From Drosophila pseudoobscura (Eukaryota > Arthropoda > Insecta > Diptera > Drosophilidae), in NCBI RefSeq assembly GCF_009870125.1, contig NC_046683.1, forward strand, positions 62,945,869 through 63,009,868: DNA of 64,000 nt. The letters are read 5' to 3'. Each line of letters begins with the position of its first letter. Within the stretch, counting starts at the first letter, position 1. Positions 48,529 through 58,732 of the stretch are shown piece by piece. A program made the position numbers and the translations under genes. Under the pieces are notes generated by a model. That model saw only the letters and a program-made list of their open reading frames with translations. It did no database searches and was not told the DNA's origin.

Positions 48529-51500
48529 TGGTACACGGATGAAATTGTATTTATAAATGCATGCCTACAATGGTGGGGGGGCACTTTGCTATCATAACAA
48601 TGCAAATTGGTTAAAAGCCGGGCCAATATTGTGATTGATTAAAGATCAGGGCCCCGCGCAGAGTTCAATAGTCAATCCATTATCAGGACTAATCATACTC
48701 CATATGTGCCTCCTGGCGAGTTGCGAGTGTTCCTTCCACTTCCACCCTTTGACACTCTCAACATTCTGTCATTATTTCCTATTTCCCTAGCACTCTCAAC
48801 TTGGACTAATTTAGCCCTGAGGGGCATTAACTCCATTTAAACTTATCGCCAAAAGTTTCCCTAACAATGCCAAAGAAGAATGAGAAATCTGGGAAATCAA
48901 TTCATTGCATTTCCATTTTGAGAGATGTCCAGAAGAGCCTTATGGCAACATAATTCCCCTGACACAAAGAAGCACAGAACCGATTGCATTTCAACACTTG
49001 TGATACTCTTTCAGAGGGTCATTTTCGTTAGTGCAAAAGTTGGCGGAGGAACAAAATGATCAAAAGTAATAAAAGATGGTTGTATAAAGTGTCCGGAAAG
49101 TACACATGTCTCAAAAACTATGCGTGGGGGCCGGAATGCCACCAAGATTAGATTACCATATCAGGCCAATGATATTATCAGTCCTAGGACGAAAAGTACA
49201 TACTTATTACCTACTTTAGTGCATTTTTCTCTGCAAAGTTGAACAGATATTTCTGACTGCCTGTGACATTATTTAAGAATTTATTCAAGGAATTTGTTAG
49301 GCAATGACCGAATTTAAGGGTATAGAAACGTCTCACTAAGCGCCAGCTTTTATTTTCTTCCTTTTTGTTGCGCTTGAAGCCCCGAGGACATTTCAGGTTC
49401 TCTCCTTTCAACTGTGCGAAGTTTTTCGAGCATCTGAGGAGAAATTCTCCCCTGATGGGCCACTCCTGGCCCGGGGGCCATCTCTCAGTGGGTGGGCGGG
49501 GACTTCATTTGTTTGCCTTTGTTGCTGCCACAACAATTGGTGACGATTTTGCGTCAACGAAAAGTTTTGCACACTCTCCTCGTCCCGCTCCCGCTCCCGC
49601 TCCCACCCTGTCGTCCGCCTTGCCACTAATTAAATAAAATCTATTCTATTCTTCCGCTCCATCATACATATATATTTATACATTAATTAAGACTTTACAG
49701 TGCAGATGACACATGCAAGACAGGAAAGAAAGGGGCGGCACGGGGCACGGGGCGGGGGTCAGGGCAGGGCAGAGGGTCTAAGCAAATATGACAAAACAAT
49801 AATGAAAGCTTTGACACGACTAATTGCCTGCGGCGTTTGCTGTCTGCTCAGATTTAACTCTCTGGCTGGCTGGCTGGCTGGCTGGCTCCTAGGGTTGTGC
49901 TGGGTCCCTGTCCCTGTTCCTGTCCCTCTCCCTCTCATTGGATTTGTAATTGAAATAATGCAATTTCCGTTACTCGTTTCAAATACATTTCACAGGAAAT
50001 CTCAAAGGGCTCGTCGACATGGCCCACCCGAATCCGTTCGCTGAAAACTTAAACCAAAATTCATTAAAACTTTGCATTGTTTCCCCATCAAACCCACTTA
50101 CCCTCCTTACCCCCCCTCCTCACTGATACTGCTACCCCGTTGCCTCTTCCGCTGCCGCTGCCGCTGCTGCTGCCACTGCCACCGCCACCGCTACTGCCGC
50201 CGCCTATTTGTGTCTCTCTGTCTGTGTGTGCGCTTCTCTCTTATTTGAATAGGTATCCATTTTATTGTTTATTCTAGACTTTTGGTATAAGCATGTCGCG
50301 ACTAATTCCAATTAATTCAGCAGACAAATATCCTCGAACGACGGAAGCCCAAAACTTGCAAACTTCCTTCGCTCTCTCCAGCCACCCCCCACCCCCTCCC
50401 CCCTTTTTCATCCTGTCTCAATGAAATGCTGAGCATGCAAGCCAGCCGGCTCACTCAACGTACAAGAGCGACAGAGAGAGAGGGGAGGAGAGGAGAGGAG
50501 AGTGAGTGAGCAAAAGCGCTGAGCTTTTGGCTTTGGCTTCAGCTTTGGCTAGTTGTCTGCCTTTGATTGTTGCTGTTGTTGTTGGTGGGCAAGGTCGCTT
50601 TCGGTTGCAGGGCGGAACAAACAACGAAACCTGCAAGTGAGGCGGCACAGTGGAGCGAGAATAATGTATCTTTGATAAGTTTTTGGCCCAAAGACATGTT
50701 CTGCCAAAAAGAGAATCACAGTGGTCCACATCTCTTCAGGAATGTTTTTTCGTTAATCAAGAGAGTGTTCAGCACCGAGGAACAGAAGCTCCTATGGGAG
50801 ATTCCAAGGATCTGACTAAAAAGGCTTCTAGCATATGCCTAAACTTGTGGAATGGAACAATTTTACACTTCTCGCCCTCGTATTTACCCCACTGTGCCGC
50901 ATAATCAAATTTCCCAAAATTCCGAGCGGAGTGAGAGGGAGAGGCGGGGGCACATTCGGAAACATTCAGAATCGGAATCAGAGTCCTGAACTTCTCCAAG
51001 TCCTGGCCCCGGCATGTGTGCATGTGTAAAATCAGCTTATAGCCTCTGCCCTCCACTCCGGCTCTCTCTCTGTGTGTGTGTGTGTGTATGTGTGTGCAAC
51101 ACAGAGTCAGAGTTTATTTAAGCAAGTTGAAAGTTTTTGCCTGAAAGATTTACCTTCTGCCAGTCGGGAAGACAGTCGAAAACTTCTTTTTGCAGCACCA
51201 TTGACTTTTGTATTTGTTACAGTTTTCTTCGGGTAATTCAGATTTTAGCAATCTGCAACGTGCAACGCGCAACGTGCTACCTGCCGCTGTCAGCTCCCAT
51301 CCCACCATCCCGCCATCGCACTATCTCCCCGCCTCGTCCTCTAGGATGTAATTTGTTTGTGCTCAAAATGCTAAGATGCTGAAATGAAACCCACACAGAT
51401 TTCGACTTGGTGCAAACAATGGAGAGCAGTGCCAAGCGGAGCAGAAAGGTATCTAAATATATATACATATGTATATGCGATATAGAGATTAACCAGAGAA

Positions 51501-52450
51501 CTGGAACGGGAACTGGGCCTGTGATATGTTTTTGCAGCCATAGGTAAGGAAAAACAATTCCAGACCCACTGGGAGAATCTTCGCACAAGATTCCAATAGC
51601 AGAAGCACCACAGAAAATTCATTAAGCCATATCCCATGCTCATTAGAAGTTCAAATAACTTTCAGATACTCGGAGAGCAAACATAACCCAAGCCTAAAAG
51701 TTCCATCAGATGGATATCATGGCCAAGGGTTAATTGGCTGAAGCCGGGCCGAAAAGTGAATGAAATGGATGGCAAATCTCGTCTGGCTGTTAATCATGTT
51801 ATTACTTGGCAAGGCAATTAATTAATTTGAGCTATTTATATATTATGCATGAGCCGGATACAAATGTATCTGTATCTGGCCATCAGCACAGAGCGCACAC
51901 ACACATTCGCGCACCCAGAGATGATGGGGGGCGGGGTGAAATTTGCTGAGCCAAGCTGTCAGAGACTTTGGTCATATTTGGTTTTATTATTATATGCATA
52001 TGTTGACATTTACAAAGCCAACAGTGGAACGGGGACTGGTGGCAAGAGGCGGAGGTGGTGGCAAGAGGGGGAGGTGGAGGTGGAGGCGGAGGCGGAGGCG
52101 GTGGTTTCAGCTTGTGCAAATAACTTTTTGTATCTACTATGATCCATCAGCAAATGCAGTGAACAAACTTTTCCCCAGCAAAAACATGATTTTTTAGCCC
52201 AACCCCAGACTCCTAACCCTCAACCCGTGTCCTCACCCTCACCCCACCCTCATCCTCATCCTCACCGAGCACCACCGCTCAGAAACCATTAACCAAACAC
52301 AGCAAAGACATTTAAAAAATCAAGCAATGAAGCTAAAAGTCTCTCAACCGTATCACACATGAGACCCCGTCTGTCCCCACAGTGGAGTGGAATGCTTCAT
52401 TTAGCCCAAAAATGTTACGGAAAATACCAAAGCAACGTAAGGGTTACAAG

Positions 52451-52451
<1 letters not shown>

Positions 52452-52481
<30 letters not shown>
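52452..52481. repeat. (TC)n microsatellite
   Basis: About 30 bases of TC, directly readable. Confidence 0.9.
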
Positions 52482-52484
<3 letters not shown>

Positions 52485-52814
52485 TGGTTACTGCTGTCTT
52501 AAGTGATGAATATCTGGAGAGAATTTTGTATCCGCTTTAATGGTTAGATTGCGTTAGCCGAATAAGACCCCTGGGACAGGGGACTGAAACCAGAATGGAG
52601 CGGAACCGAAAGCAAAAACGTACCAAAGCTAAGTAAGTAAACGGATCCTTTCATCAGACCCTGCTGCGGGGTTACTTTATGAGTACTAGTGCTAATTCGG
52701 ATAGCAGATGTTTCGTCACTCTATTTAATTGAAACTTCAAGTGGAATCAACTGGAAAAAAATAACCAGCAGTGTATCGGAGAATTGTGACTGTTTAGTCC
52801 ATCAATTGATAGTG

Positions 52815-52820
52815 TTTATT
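52815..52820 (-). terminator. poly(A) signal for peptide gene A
   Basis: AATAAA on the minus strand, 28 bases after the stop codon of gene A. The surrounding AGTGTTTATTT is repeated after gene B (53668-53673). Confidence 0.6.
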
Positions 52821-52847
52821 TGGAATCCGTTCTGGTAGCCAACAAAT

Positions 52848-52958
52848 CTACTTCCTACCTTCGACGACGATATTGTTTTCATTTACGTTCTCATTGGCCA
52901 CGGTTTGTGCGGAAGCCCCAGCCAGAGCGAGGGCCAGGATCAGGTAGAGAAACCTCAT
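52848..52958 (-). CDS. 36-residue secreted peptide, paralogue A
   Basis: On the minus strand ATG at 52958-52956 opens a 36-codon frame ending in TAG (52850-52848). The first 17-18 residues (MRFLYLILALALAGASA) are a clear signal peptide. The predicted mature peptide is only about 18 residues, Asn-rich, and ends NENNIVVEGRK. A TATA box (TATATAA, 53027-53021) lies about 65 bases upstream of the ATG and a poly(A) signal 28 bases after the stop, so the gene is complete and intronless. Paralogue B, 750 bases upstream, shares FLYLILAL, the NN-I-V core and the C-terminal Gly-x-Lys, plus promoter and 3' sequences. The architecture suggests strong, stage- or tissue-specific expression of a secreted peptide such as an immune, seminal or glue component. 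I recognise no named family. Confidence 0.7.
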   Translation of the reverse strand: MRFLYLILALALAGASAQTVANENVNENNIVVEGRK

Positions 52959-53020
52959 GTTGATAGCTATCCAGATGGTTTTCGAATGTACAGCTTACTG
53001 CTTTGGGGACCGGGCCCCAC

Positions 53021-53027
53021 TTATATA
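53021..53027 (-). promoter_or_regulatory. TATA box of peptide gene A
   Basis: Minus-strand GGGTATATAAG. It is followed about 30 bases on by CAGTAAG, a plausible start site. Confidence 0.6.
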
Positions 53028-53040
53028 CCCTCATATTCCT

Positions 53041-53057
53041 GGTCATGCTTAAATGCT
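53041..53057 (-). promoter_or_regulatory. conserved 17-bp upstream element, copy A
   Basis: GGTCATGCTTAAATGCT (plus strand) lies 13 bases upstream of the TATA box of gene A. It is identical to 53894-53910, at nearly the same distance from the TATA box of gene B. It could be a binding site retained after duplication, or simply shared ancestry. Confidence 0.6.
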
Positions 53058-53453
53058 ATTTTCAATGCATGTTTAATGAAAAGTTTAAGCTAGATTTCAT
53101 AACTGGAATCGATGTGGCTGGTAACTGTTTCCTCAACTAAACACTATCGGTAGAGAATTCGGATGCGCTTTACTGGATCGATTCTGTTAGTTGAATGAGA
53201 CCACAGGGACACGGACTGGATCAGGATCGAACGCGAAACGTACTAAAGCTAAATATTAGTGCAATATTGTTCAGTAGGTAACATTTCTTATTAAATATAT
53301 CCATATACTATATTTAAGGGTAGTACTTATGACGAGTATGACCTGGAGTACCTGCATTCACTCATGAATCACCTATGATCATATATAGATACAGAGAGAT
53401 ATCAAAGTATATATGTTTAATCTTTCTCTCTCTCTCACTTTATCTCTTCTCCA

Positions 53454-53520
53454 ATGTGGCTTAGCAGTTAAGGCTGAGGTCTTATGCCACGCTAGGTTAC
53501 CTATCACCGCACCTATGTAC
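53454..53520 (+). pseudogene. possible tRNA-derived relic
   Basis: GTGGCTTAGCAGTTAAGGCT closely resembles the D-arm/A-box of serine/leucine-type tRNAs (GTGGCCGAGNGGTTAAGGC). About 40 bases on, TAGGTTACCTATCACC is a degenerate B-box. The stems around it do not pair properly, so a working tRNA is unlikely. It lies between peptide genes A and B. Confidence 0.3.
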
Positions 53521-53667
53521 ATGTATGGAGTATCTCGACAATGACTTTCTACCAGATTTGTGTCCAAGATAATCAAACTAATCGTTCATAATTATATTTA
53601 GGTATATTTTTATCATATATTTAACTGGGGAATGCCATCTCTTTAATCCTTCAAACCGATTATAGTG

Positions 53668-53673
53668 TTTATT
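53668..53673 (-). terminator. poly(A) signal for peptide gene B
   Basis: AATAAA on the minus strand, 40 bases after the stop codon of gene B, in the same AGTGTTTATTT context as gene A. Confidence 0.6.
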
Positions 53674-53713
53674 TATCATCCCTTCTGGTCTCCACAAAAC
53701 TACTTCCTACTTC

Positions 53714-53818
53714 CTACTTCCCTCCTTTGATGACGATTGTGTTGTTATTTCTGTTCATATCGGCGTGAACGGAAACCGTCGCCAGAAGAAGGGCCAGGAT
53801 AAGATACAAAAAAATCAT
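53714..53818 (-). CDS. 34-residue secreted peptide, paralogue B
   Basis: ATG at 53818-53816 opens a 34-codon frame with a clear signal peptide (MIFLYLILALLLATVSVHA) and a mature part of about 15 residues, DMNRNNNTIVIKGGK. The frame is open further upstream, but a TATA box (TATAAA, 53879-53874) about 55 bases before this ATG rules out the longer start. After the stop, the direct repeat GAAGTAG occurs twice more, probably slippage. Signal peptide, Asn-rich core, Ile-Val pair and Gly-x-Lys end all match paralogue A. Promoter and 3' flank match too, so the pair arose by tandem duplication. It is complete and intronless. Function unknown; a small secreted immune or reproductive peptide is my best guess. 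Confidence 0.7.
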   Translation of the reverse strand: MIFLYLILALLLATVSVHADMNRNNNTIVIKGGK

Positions 53819-53873
53819 TTTTTTGCTAGCCAAATGGTTTTGGAAGGTAGAGTCCGCTAACTGGCGAACCCTA

Positions 53874-53879
53874 TTTATA
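53874..53879 (-). promoter_or_regulatory. TATA box of peptide gene B
   Basis: Minus-strand GGGTATAAATAGG, a strong TATA match about 55 bases before the start codon. Confidence 0.65.
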
Positions 53880-53893
53880 CCCACATGCTTATT

Positions 53894-53910
53894 GGTCATG
53901 CTTAAATGCT
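53894..53910 (-). promoter_or_regulatory. conserved 17-bp upstream element, copy B
   Basis: Identical 17-bp string to 53041-53057, 14 bases upstream of the gene B TATA box. Similarity continues more weakly for about 35 bases further upstream. Confidence 0.6.
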
Positions 53911-54507
53911 ACTTTTAATGGGTATTTAACTTAAAAGTCAAGTATGAAGTATTACTAGACGGGAAATCTGGAACTAATAATGGTTACCAAAATTACTTGG
54001 TAATTTCCCATTTGTACTTAATGTAAGGTTCAACAGGGATTCTATAATATGAAGTTATTCGAATTGCTATATTTGAAGAACTTTTGTTCTGTACTTTTTT
54101 CTACCTTTATAAATGGCTACATGGATCCCGAAAATCTTTCGAAAATGTACTTCCATCTCTTGTTTGTTTCTCTGGTGCTAGAAGGTTGTACTACCTTATA
54201 AATGATTTAAATACAAAACTGTTACGATAATTTCCTGGCAAAATTCAATACATTTTTTTTTTAAGCTTAAATGTCTCCTAAACATGATATTTAATTTGAT
54301 GTGATTCATATTATTTAAATTTTATTTGAATTCCTTGTTCTATCTCTTGACTCTGGGAGAAACCAACCAAAATCTTATTGCATTCTAAATTCGCTTCTCC
54401 CACCCGCTTTCCATCTTTTCCAGCCCAGCCCCATTATTAAAGAGGCATGCTTGATTATCAGTTTTTATCATTTATCATTTGCAAGATTATCTGTCTAAAC
54501 CATAAAT

Positions 54508-54873
54508 CTATTTACGACCAACTTTGATATTGTTGGTATTCTTATTGATATTCCCTCCACCTTTTCCACCTGATGGGGGGGCTGCCTCTGCTGATGGTCC
54601 TCCTACTGGGCCTGGTTGTATTTGCTGATGTTGTGGCAATTGTTCTGCTGCTGGTCCTCCTACTTGGCCCTGTGGTATCGGTGGATGTTGTGGCGGTGGT
54701 CCTCCTACTTGGTCTGGTGGCTGTGCTTGTGTTTGATATGGATTCTGTTGATATTGCACTGGATATTGTTCTGGTTGTTGTTGTCCTTCATAGCCCATTA
54801 CCTGTCCATTATATTGGGCAATCGACAGAGCCACGCATATGATCGGGAGCAGAGTAATGCTGATGCACTTCAT
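54508..54873 (-). CDS. 121-residue secreted Pro/Gln/Gly-repeat protein sharing the peptide tail
   Basis: ATG at 54873-54871 opens a 121-codon frame with a signal peptide (about residues 1-19). A Gln/Tyr/Pro-rich part (about 28-55) follows, then roughly three degenerate units of 15-19 residues built on GQVGGPxxEQxPQHQ / GPVGGPSAE, then a Gly/Lys-rich joint and an Asn-rich C-terminus NINKNTNNIKVGRK. That tail matches the ends of peptides A and B (NNIVVEGRK, NNNTIVIKGGK). A TATA box (TATAAAAA, 54925-54918) fixes this start, giving a 5'UTR of about 20 bases; the longer upstream frame would lie before the promoter. It looks like a third, diverged member with an internal repeat expansion. Extracellular structural, mucin/glue-like or immune roles are possible. 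No cysteines occur after the signal peptide. Confidence 0.7.
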   Translation of the reverse strand: MKCISITLLPIICVALSIAQYNGQVMGYEGQQQPEQYPVQYQQNPYQTQAQPPDQVGGPPPQHPPIPQGQVGGPAAEQLPQHQQIQPGPVGGPSAEAAPPSGGKGGGNINKNTNNIKVGRK

Positions 54874-54917
54874 CTTAGCATTGGGAGCAGTGAAGGCAAT
54901 CCCTGTTGACCGGACGC

Positions 54918-54925
54918 TTTTTATA
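54918..54925 (-). promoter_or_regulatory. TATA box of the repeat-protein gene
   Basis: Minus-strand GGGTATAAAAAGCG, a strong TATA box about 45 bases upstream of the start codon. The GGGTATA context is common to all three genes of the cluster. Confidence 0.65.
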
Positions 54926-55355
54926 CCCGAGCCCCTGGCTCTCACCTTTCGGTGGTGCAAGTGTAGAGAATCGATGGAACCGTATCGGGCTCTATTTCCC
55001 ACTCAAAACTGGTAGCCACTGGAGAGAATTGATCGAACTCGTTAATGCTTCTGTAGCGGACTGGTAGCTCTAATGGAACTAATCCCAGGGAATTCTTACA
55101 TTGCATGCATCTTAGTCACGGACTTTATGTAACTTTCAGGTGAAGTTTTCTACGTATGTAGTTTTTGAATGGGGTGGTGTGATACATATCTGTTTGTCCT
55201 GGCTTTTTCCAGGACTCCGTTTCGTCTTGTTTGTCTTGGCCTTTTGCTGTGACAAAATTACATTTTACACATTAATTTGTGTAAGTGGAAACATTTTACA
55301 TGACATTTAAACTTGCGTCAGCTCACTCTCTCTGTCTGTCCCTCTACTGGTGACT

Positions 55356-55386
<31 letters not shown>
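55356..55386. repeat. (CTGG)n microsatellite
   Basis: About seven CTGG units, directly readable. A similar run lies at 49861-49888. Confidence 0.9.
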
Positions 55387-56331
55387 CCTTGCTGCTTGTT
55401 CCTTGTGGTTGTCTGGTGGTTGTTGCAGCTGCAAACCACCCAAAAGATACACCACACACTAGTTAGATAGACCGTGGGGAGAGCAGAAAGGGGAATGGGA
55501 GAATGGGGATTGCCTTGCACTTTGTCTGTTGAGGCGGAATATGCCGCGTTCTGTTCTCAGTCCTCACTTTGAGCTTATTTTTCGGGGGTACAGTTTCTCA
55601 GTTCCTCATACCCGGCACATGCCCCAGCAAACTTTCCGCAGAACTGCAATGGTGTAAGTGGTCTCTGGGGGGGTGGCTGGGCGGGTGGCTATGGGGCAGC
55701 ATTGGTATGGTGCGCTATGCCACGCCACGCCACGCCATGCCACTGCTCCCCGCCCACCACCACTGCGGTCGTGTAGTCAACTTCAACTTCACTTAAAATC
55801 CTTTTTGCCATTACGTTTCGATGCATATGAGGTTTTGTTTTGGAGGCAAGTGCTTCGGATCTCGCCGCCCTCTCCACCCTCAGCTTATTTATAATTTAAA
55901 TTTGGCAAAAAGTTTTGCCAGGTTGCATTCCCAGCCATCGAGTGGGTGAACTTTACTTTTATGTAAATGCCGCACACACTATCACTATCCCTTTCCCTCT
56001 GCCTCTTCTCATCGCTCTGGGCCCCTCTCTTGGCCCGGCTCGATGTCATTCAAAAAGTTTCGCTTTTGGCCATGCCAGAGAGAGCCCATCAGCCATGAGC
56101 CAAGAGAGAGCCCTGTCCTGCTCTTTGCTGGAACAGCAGCAGTCATTATGGCCTATGATTAGGGCTTTTAGAGTGCAGTTTAGTTGGGCTTATGGCCCGT
56201 GTGTGTGCGTGTGTGTGCGTGTGTGCGTGGACCTTTGACTGGGTTAGCTACTGGATTATTCCCCATTGAAGTTGATTCCAGGGGAACCACTCATCCATTT
56301 ATCTGTGGTCCAACAGCCGCCGCAGCAGGAG

Positions 56332-56355
56332 CAGCAGCAGCAGCAGCAGCAGCAG
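56332..56355. repeat. (CAG)n trinucleotide repeat
   Basis: Eight CAG units, directly readable. Confidence 0.9.
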
Positions 56356-56788
56356 TAGAATTCTAAGCACCCGAAAATAAATACATTTTGAGCAGCTTTA
56401 TCAAAGCTGAAAAGCCTGCTCCAGCCATGAGCGTCCGCCGACCACCGTCCCAGCCCGAAAGACAGTTGGAAAACTTCAACCAATAAAAATTAAAATATTT
56501 AAGCAAAGCGTAAAGATGCAAAGCTCCGCAGTAAAGAAAGATACATGGCCCAGGGAGAGCTTTCGGCTCAGTGCCGGCTTCTATTGAAGATTAAAAATTC
56601 CACACAACCTGCGTTGGAGCGGCAGGGGCGCAGAGTGGCAGAGTGGCAGAGTGGCAGAGTGGGGTTCCGACCGAAAGTATCATTGCAAAAGTTTCATTCG
56701 CTTTTCTCCGAGAGATTTCGAGGCTGCGGTAAAAATGCCTGTGCACAAAAGAAAGAAAAGAACAGAGAAAGAGGATTCTCTACCTTTC

Positions 56789-56791
<3 letters not shown>

Positions 56792-56821
<30 letters not shown>
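56792..56821. repeat. (GT)n microsatellite
   Basis: Thirty bases of GT. An inverted CA run follows at 56977-57002. Confidence 0.9.
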
Positions 56822-56823
<2 letters not shown>

Positions 56824-56976
56824 AAGTATTTTCTCGGTTAATTATGCAAAGATATACGCTTAAAATTTTGCAATATTACGTGCATATTTCAAATACCCGG
56901 TCCTGGAAAATTCCCGCTGCCAGCGTAAAAACGTAAAGCCGTAAAAATGCCTTCAAGGAGACAAGGCTCCAGCGAT

Positions 56977-57002
<26 letters not shown>
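56977..57002. repeat. (CA)n microsatellite
   Basis: Twenty-six bases of CA, in inverted orientation to the GT run 155 bases to its left. Confidence 0.9.
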
Positions 57003-57008
<6 letters not shown>

Positions 57009-58713
57009 ACTCCAGACAGCTGTGCTAAGGAGTAGGGCCAAAGCTTACGCCTCGTAGGTAGCGTGCCCCAAGACCGAGACCAGGACCACGACTAGGAAGG
57101 ACCAGAACCAGAACCAGAACCCTGACACAGGGCTCAAAAGTGTTCTTTTTTTGGATGTGTCCAGAGACGAAGGATGCCTGCAATGGCTGACGGGGGGCTG
57201 ACGGGGAGGCTGGGGCTGGGGTGGGTACGTGGAAGGTTACTCCCCTGGCACACGGATTTTTAATTGCTCGTTTGCCTTGCAATCATCGTTCGTCGTTACG
57301 TTTCTTGTCGTTTATTGTTACCGTTAACACAACCGTTACCACTGGCCCAGAGACAGCGACAGAGTGAAAGCGCGTTAGATGCTCCTCAGATGAACCCGTT
57401 TTTGTTTAATTAAAGTGCTCCGATTTTAATGACACCCACCATGGAGAACAACCAGAAAAAAGATGTGGGGTATAGGATTTATCCACTTTATCCACAGAGA
57501 ACAAATCAGATCTTCAAACACGAAAGGAGGACAAGGATAAATGATCATAAATTTCCTAACTTAAAGCTTAAAAGAGAACATCTTGTAGTACCTGGTTCTC
57601 ATCTACACCTACGAATATTCCCAAATCCGAGAAAATCCCAGTGTTTTTTCAATAGGCACCTGATAGAAATGTGTATGTATATGTATAGGTATATATATTC
57701 ATGGAAATTGCTTAGAACCTCCGATTTTTACGTATCGAAGGGCGAATCTTAAAGTCCCAGCGACATGAAAGGGGTGTTGGGTCGGTGGTTATGTTGTTGG
57801 GTTGTTGGGTGGGTGTTCCTCTGAGTGCGTGCTGTTGACTGTGATTTATGTGGGGCCGGGGCCGGGGCCGGGCCTCGTTTTGGGACCACCTCAGCTTGAG
57901 CTTCCCTGTTTTGGGCAACTCGAAACATATGCATAGATAAATTATACGCGGCAAGCGCCCCTCAACCACAGCAAATCCTCGTATCGGCGGGGAGAAAGCA
58001 AACATTTTGATGTGACGAGACTAAATTGAGCATGCTGTGCAGTCGGGGCGGGTGGAAGGGGGCGTGGCTCCAGGTGCTCTGTTGGCCTCCGCCCGGACAA
58101 TAATCCCGGGAATTTGTGTGTTCAGATCTCTATTCAATTTTTGTGTGGCTTCCCCTTTCATGTTTTCAAAAGATTTCACAAAATATGTATGCTTTTATTG
58201 TACGTCAGTCAGTTGGAAAATATATTTTTGTTTCGGCCATCAATGGATGTGTCCAACAGCAGATGCGATCCCGACTAAAGTTCAGTTCATTTGGAAACTC
58301 CAATTCCAATTCCAATTCCCATTCCTTTTCCACTTCGCAGTTCGCAGTTCGGTTAAAGAACTGCTGGCCAAGAATCATTTAAGCCATTCCACAGGAGCTA
58401 AACCATTTTGCTCCAAATCTTTTGGCCAAACAAATCACAGCTGAGCACACACACACACAGACATTGTGGAGTGTGGTCGGTCCAGTGGGGTGATATACTA
58501 GTATGTCATGGCCCGGCATGGTATGCCCGGAGAACAGAACATGCATAACAGCAGCATCATCGTTATATCGATGGCATTCACATGTTTAGCACACAAACGA
58601 AATGCCAAAGCAAAAATATGCATACAAATCTATCTGTGTTCACATTGGATAGCCCAAAATCGAGTACAGTTTGGCGTCTCGTGGGAACGGGGGGGAGAAG
58701 CTGGAGTCCATTC

Positions 58714-58732
58714 GAGAGAGAGAGAGAGAGAG
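58714..58732. repeat. (GA)n microsatellite
   Basis: About 19 bases of GA, directly readable. Confidence 0.85.

Larger units (their letters stand above)
43935..52847. other. non-coding, intron-like, richest microsatellite section
   Basis: No supportable gene. Long GT/CA runs (listed separately), a GGCT run (49861-49888), a CCGCTG/CCGCCA run (50148-50200), a GGAGGTGG run (52030-52105) and a C/T run (52452-52481). A weak minus donor at 47736 (AAGGAAG then GTAAGCC) lacks a convincing exon. The section 52507-52620 resembles 53141-53254 and may be an orphan copy from the peptide-gene duplications to its right. Confidence 0.55.

Noticed and set aside
47982..48626. 214-codon minus-strand frame
   Set aside because: Contains runs of CVCVCV and HTHTHT from GT/CA microsatellites. 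No recognisable domain.
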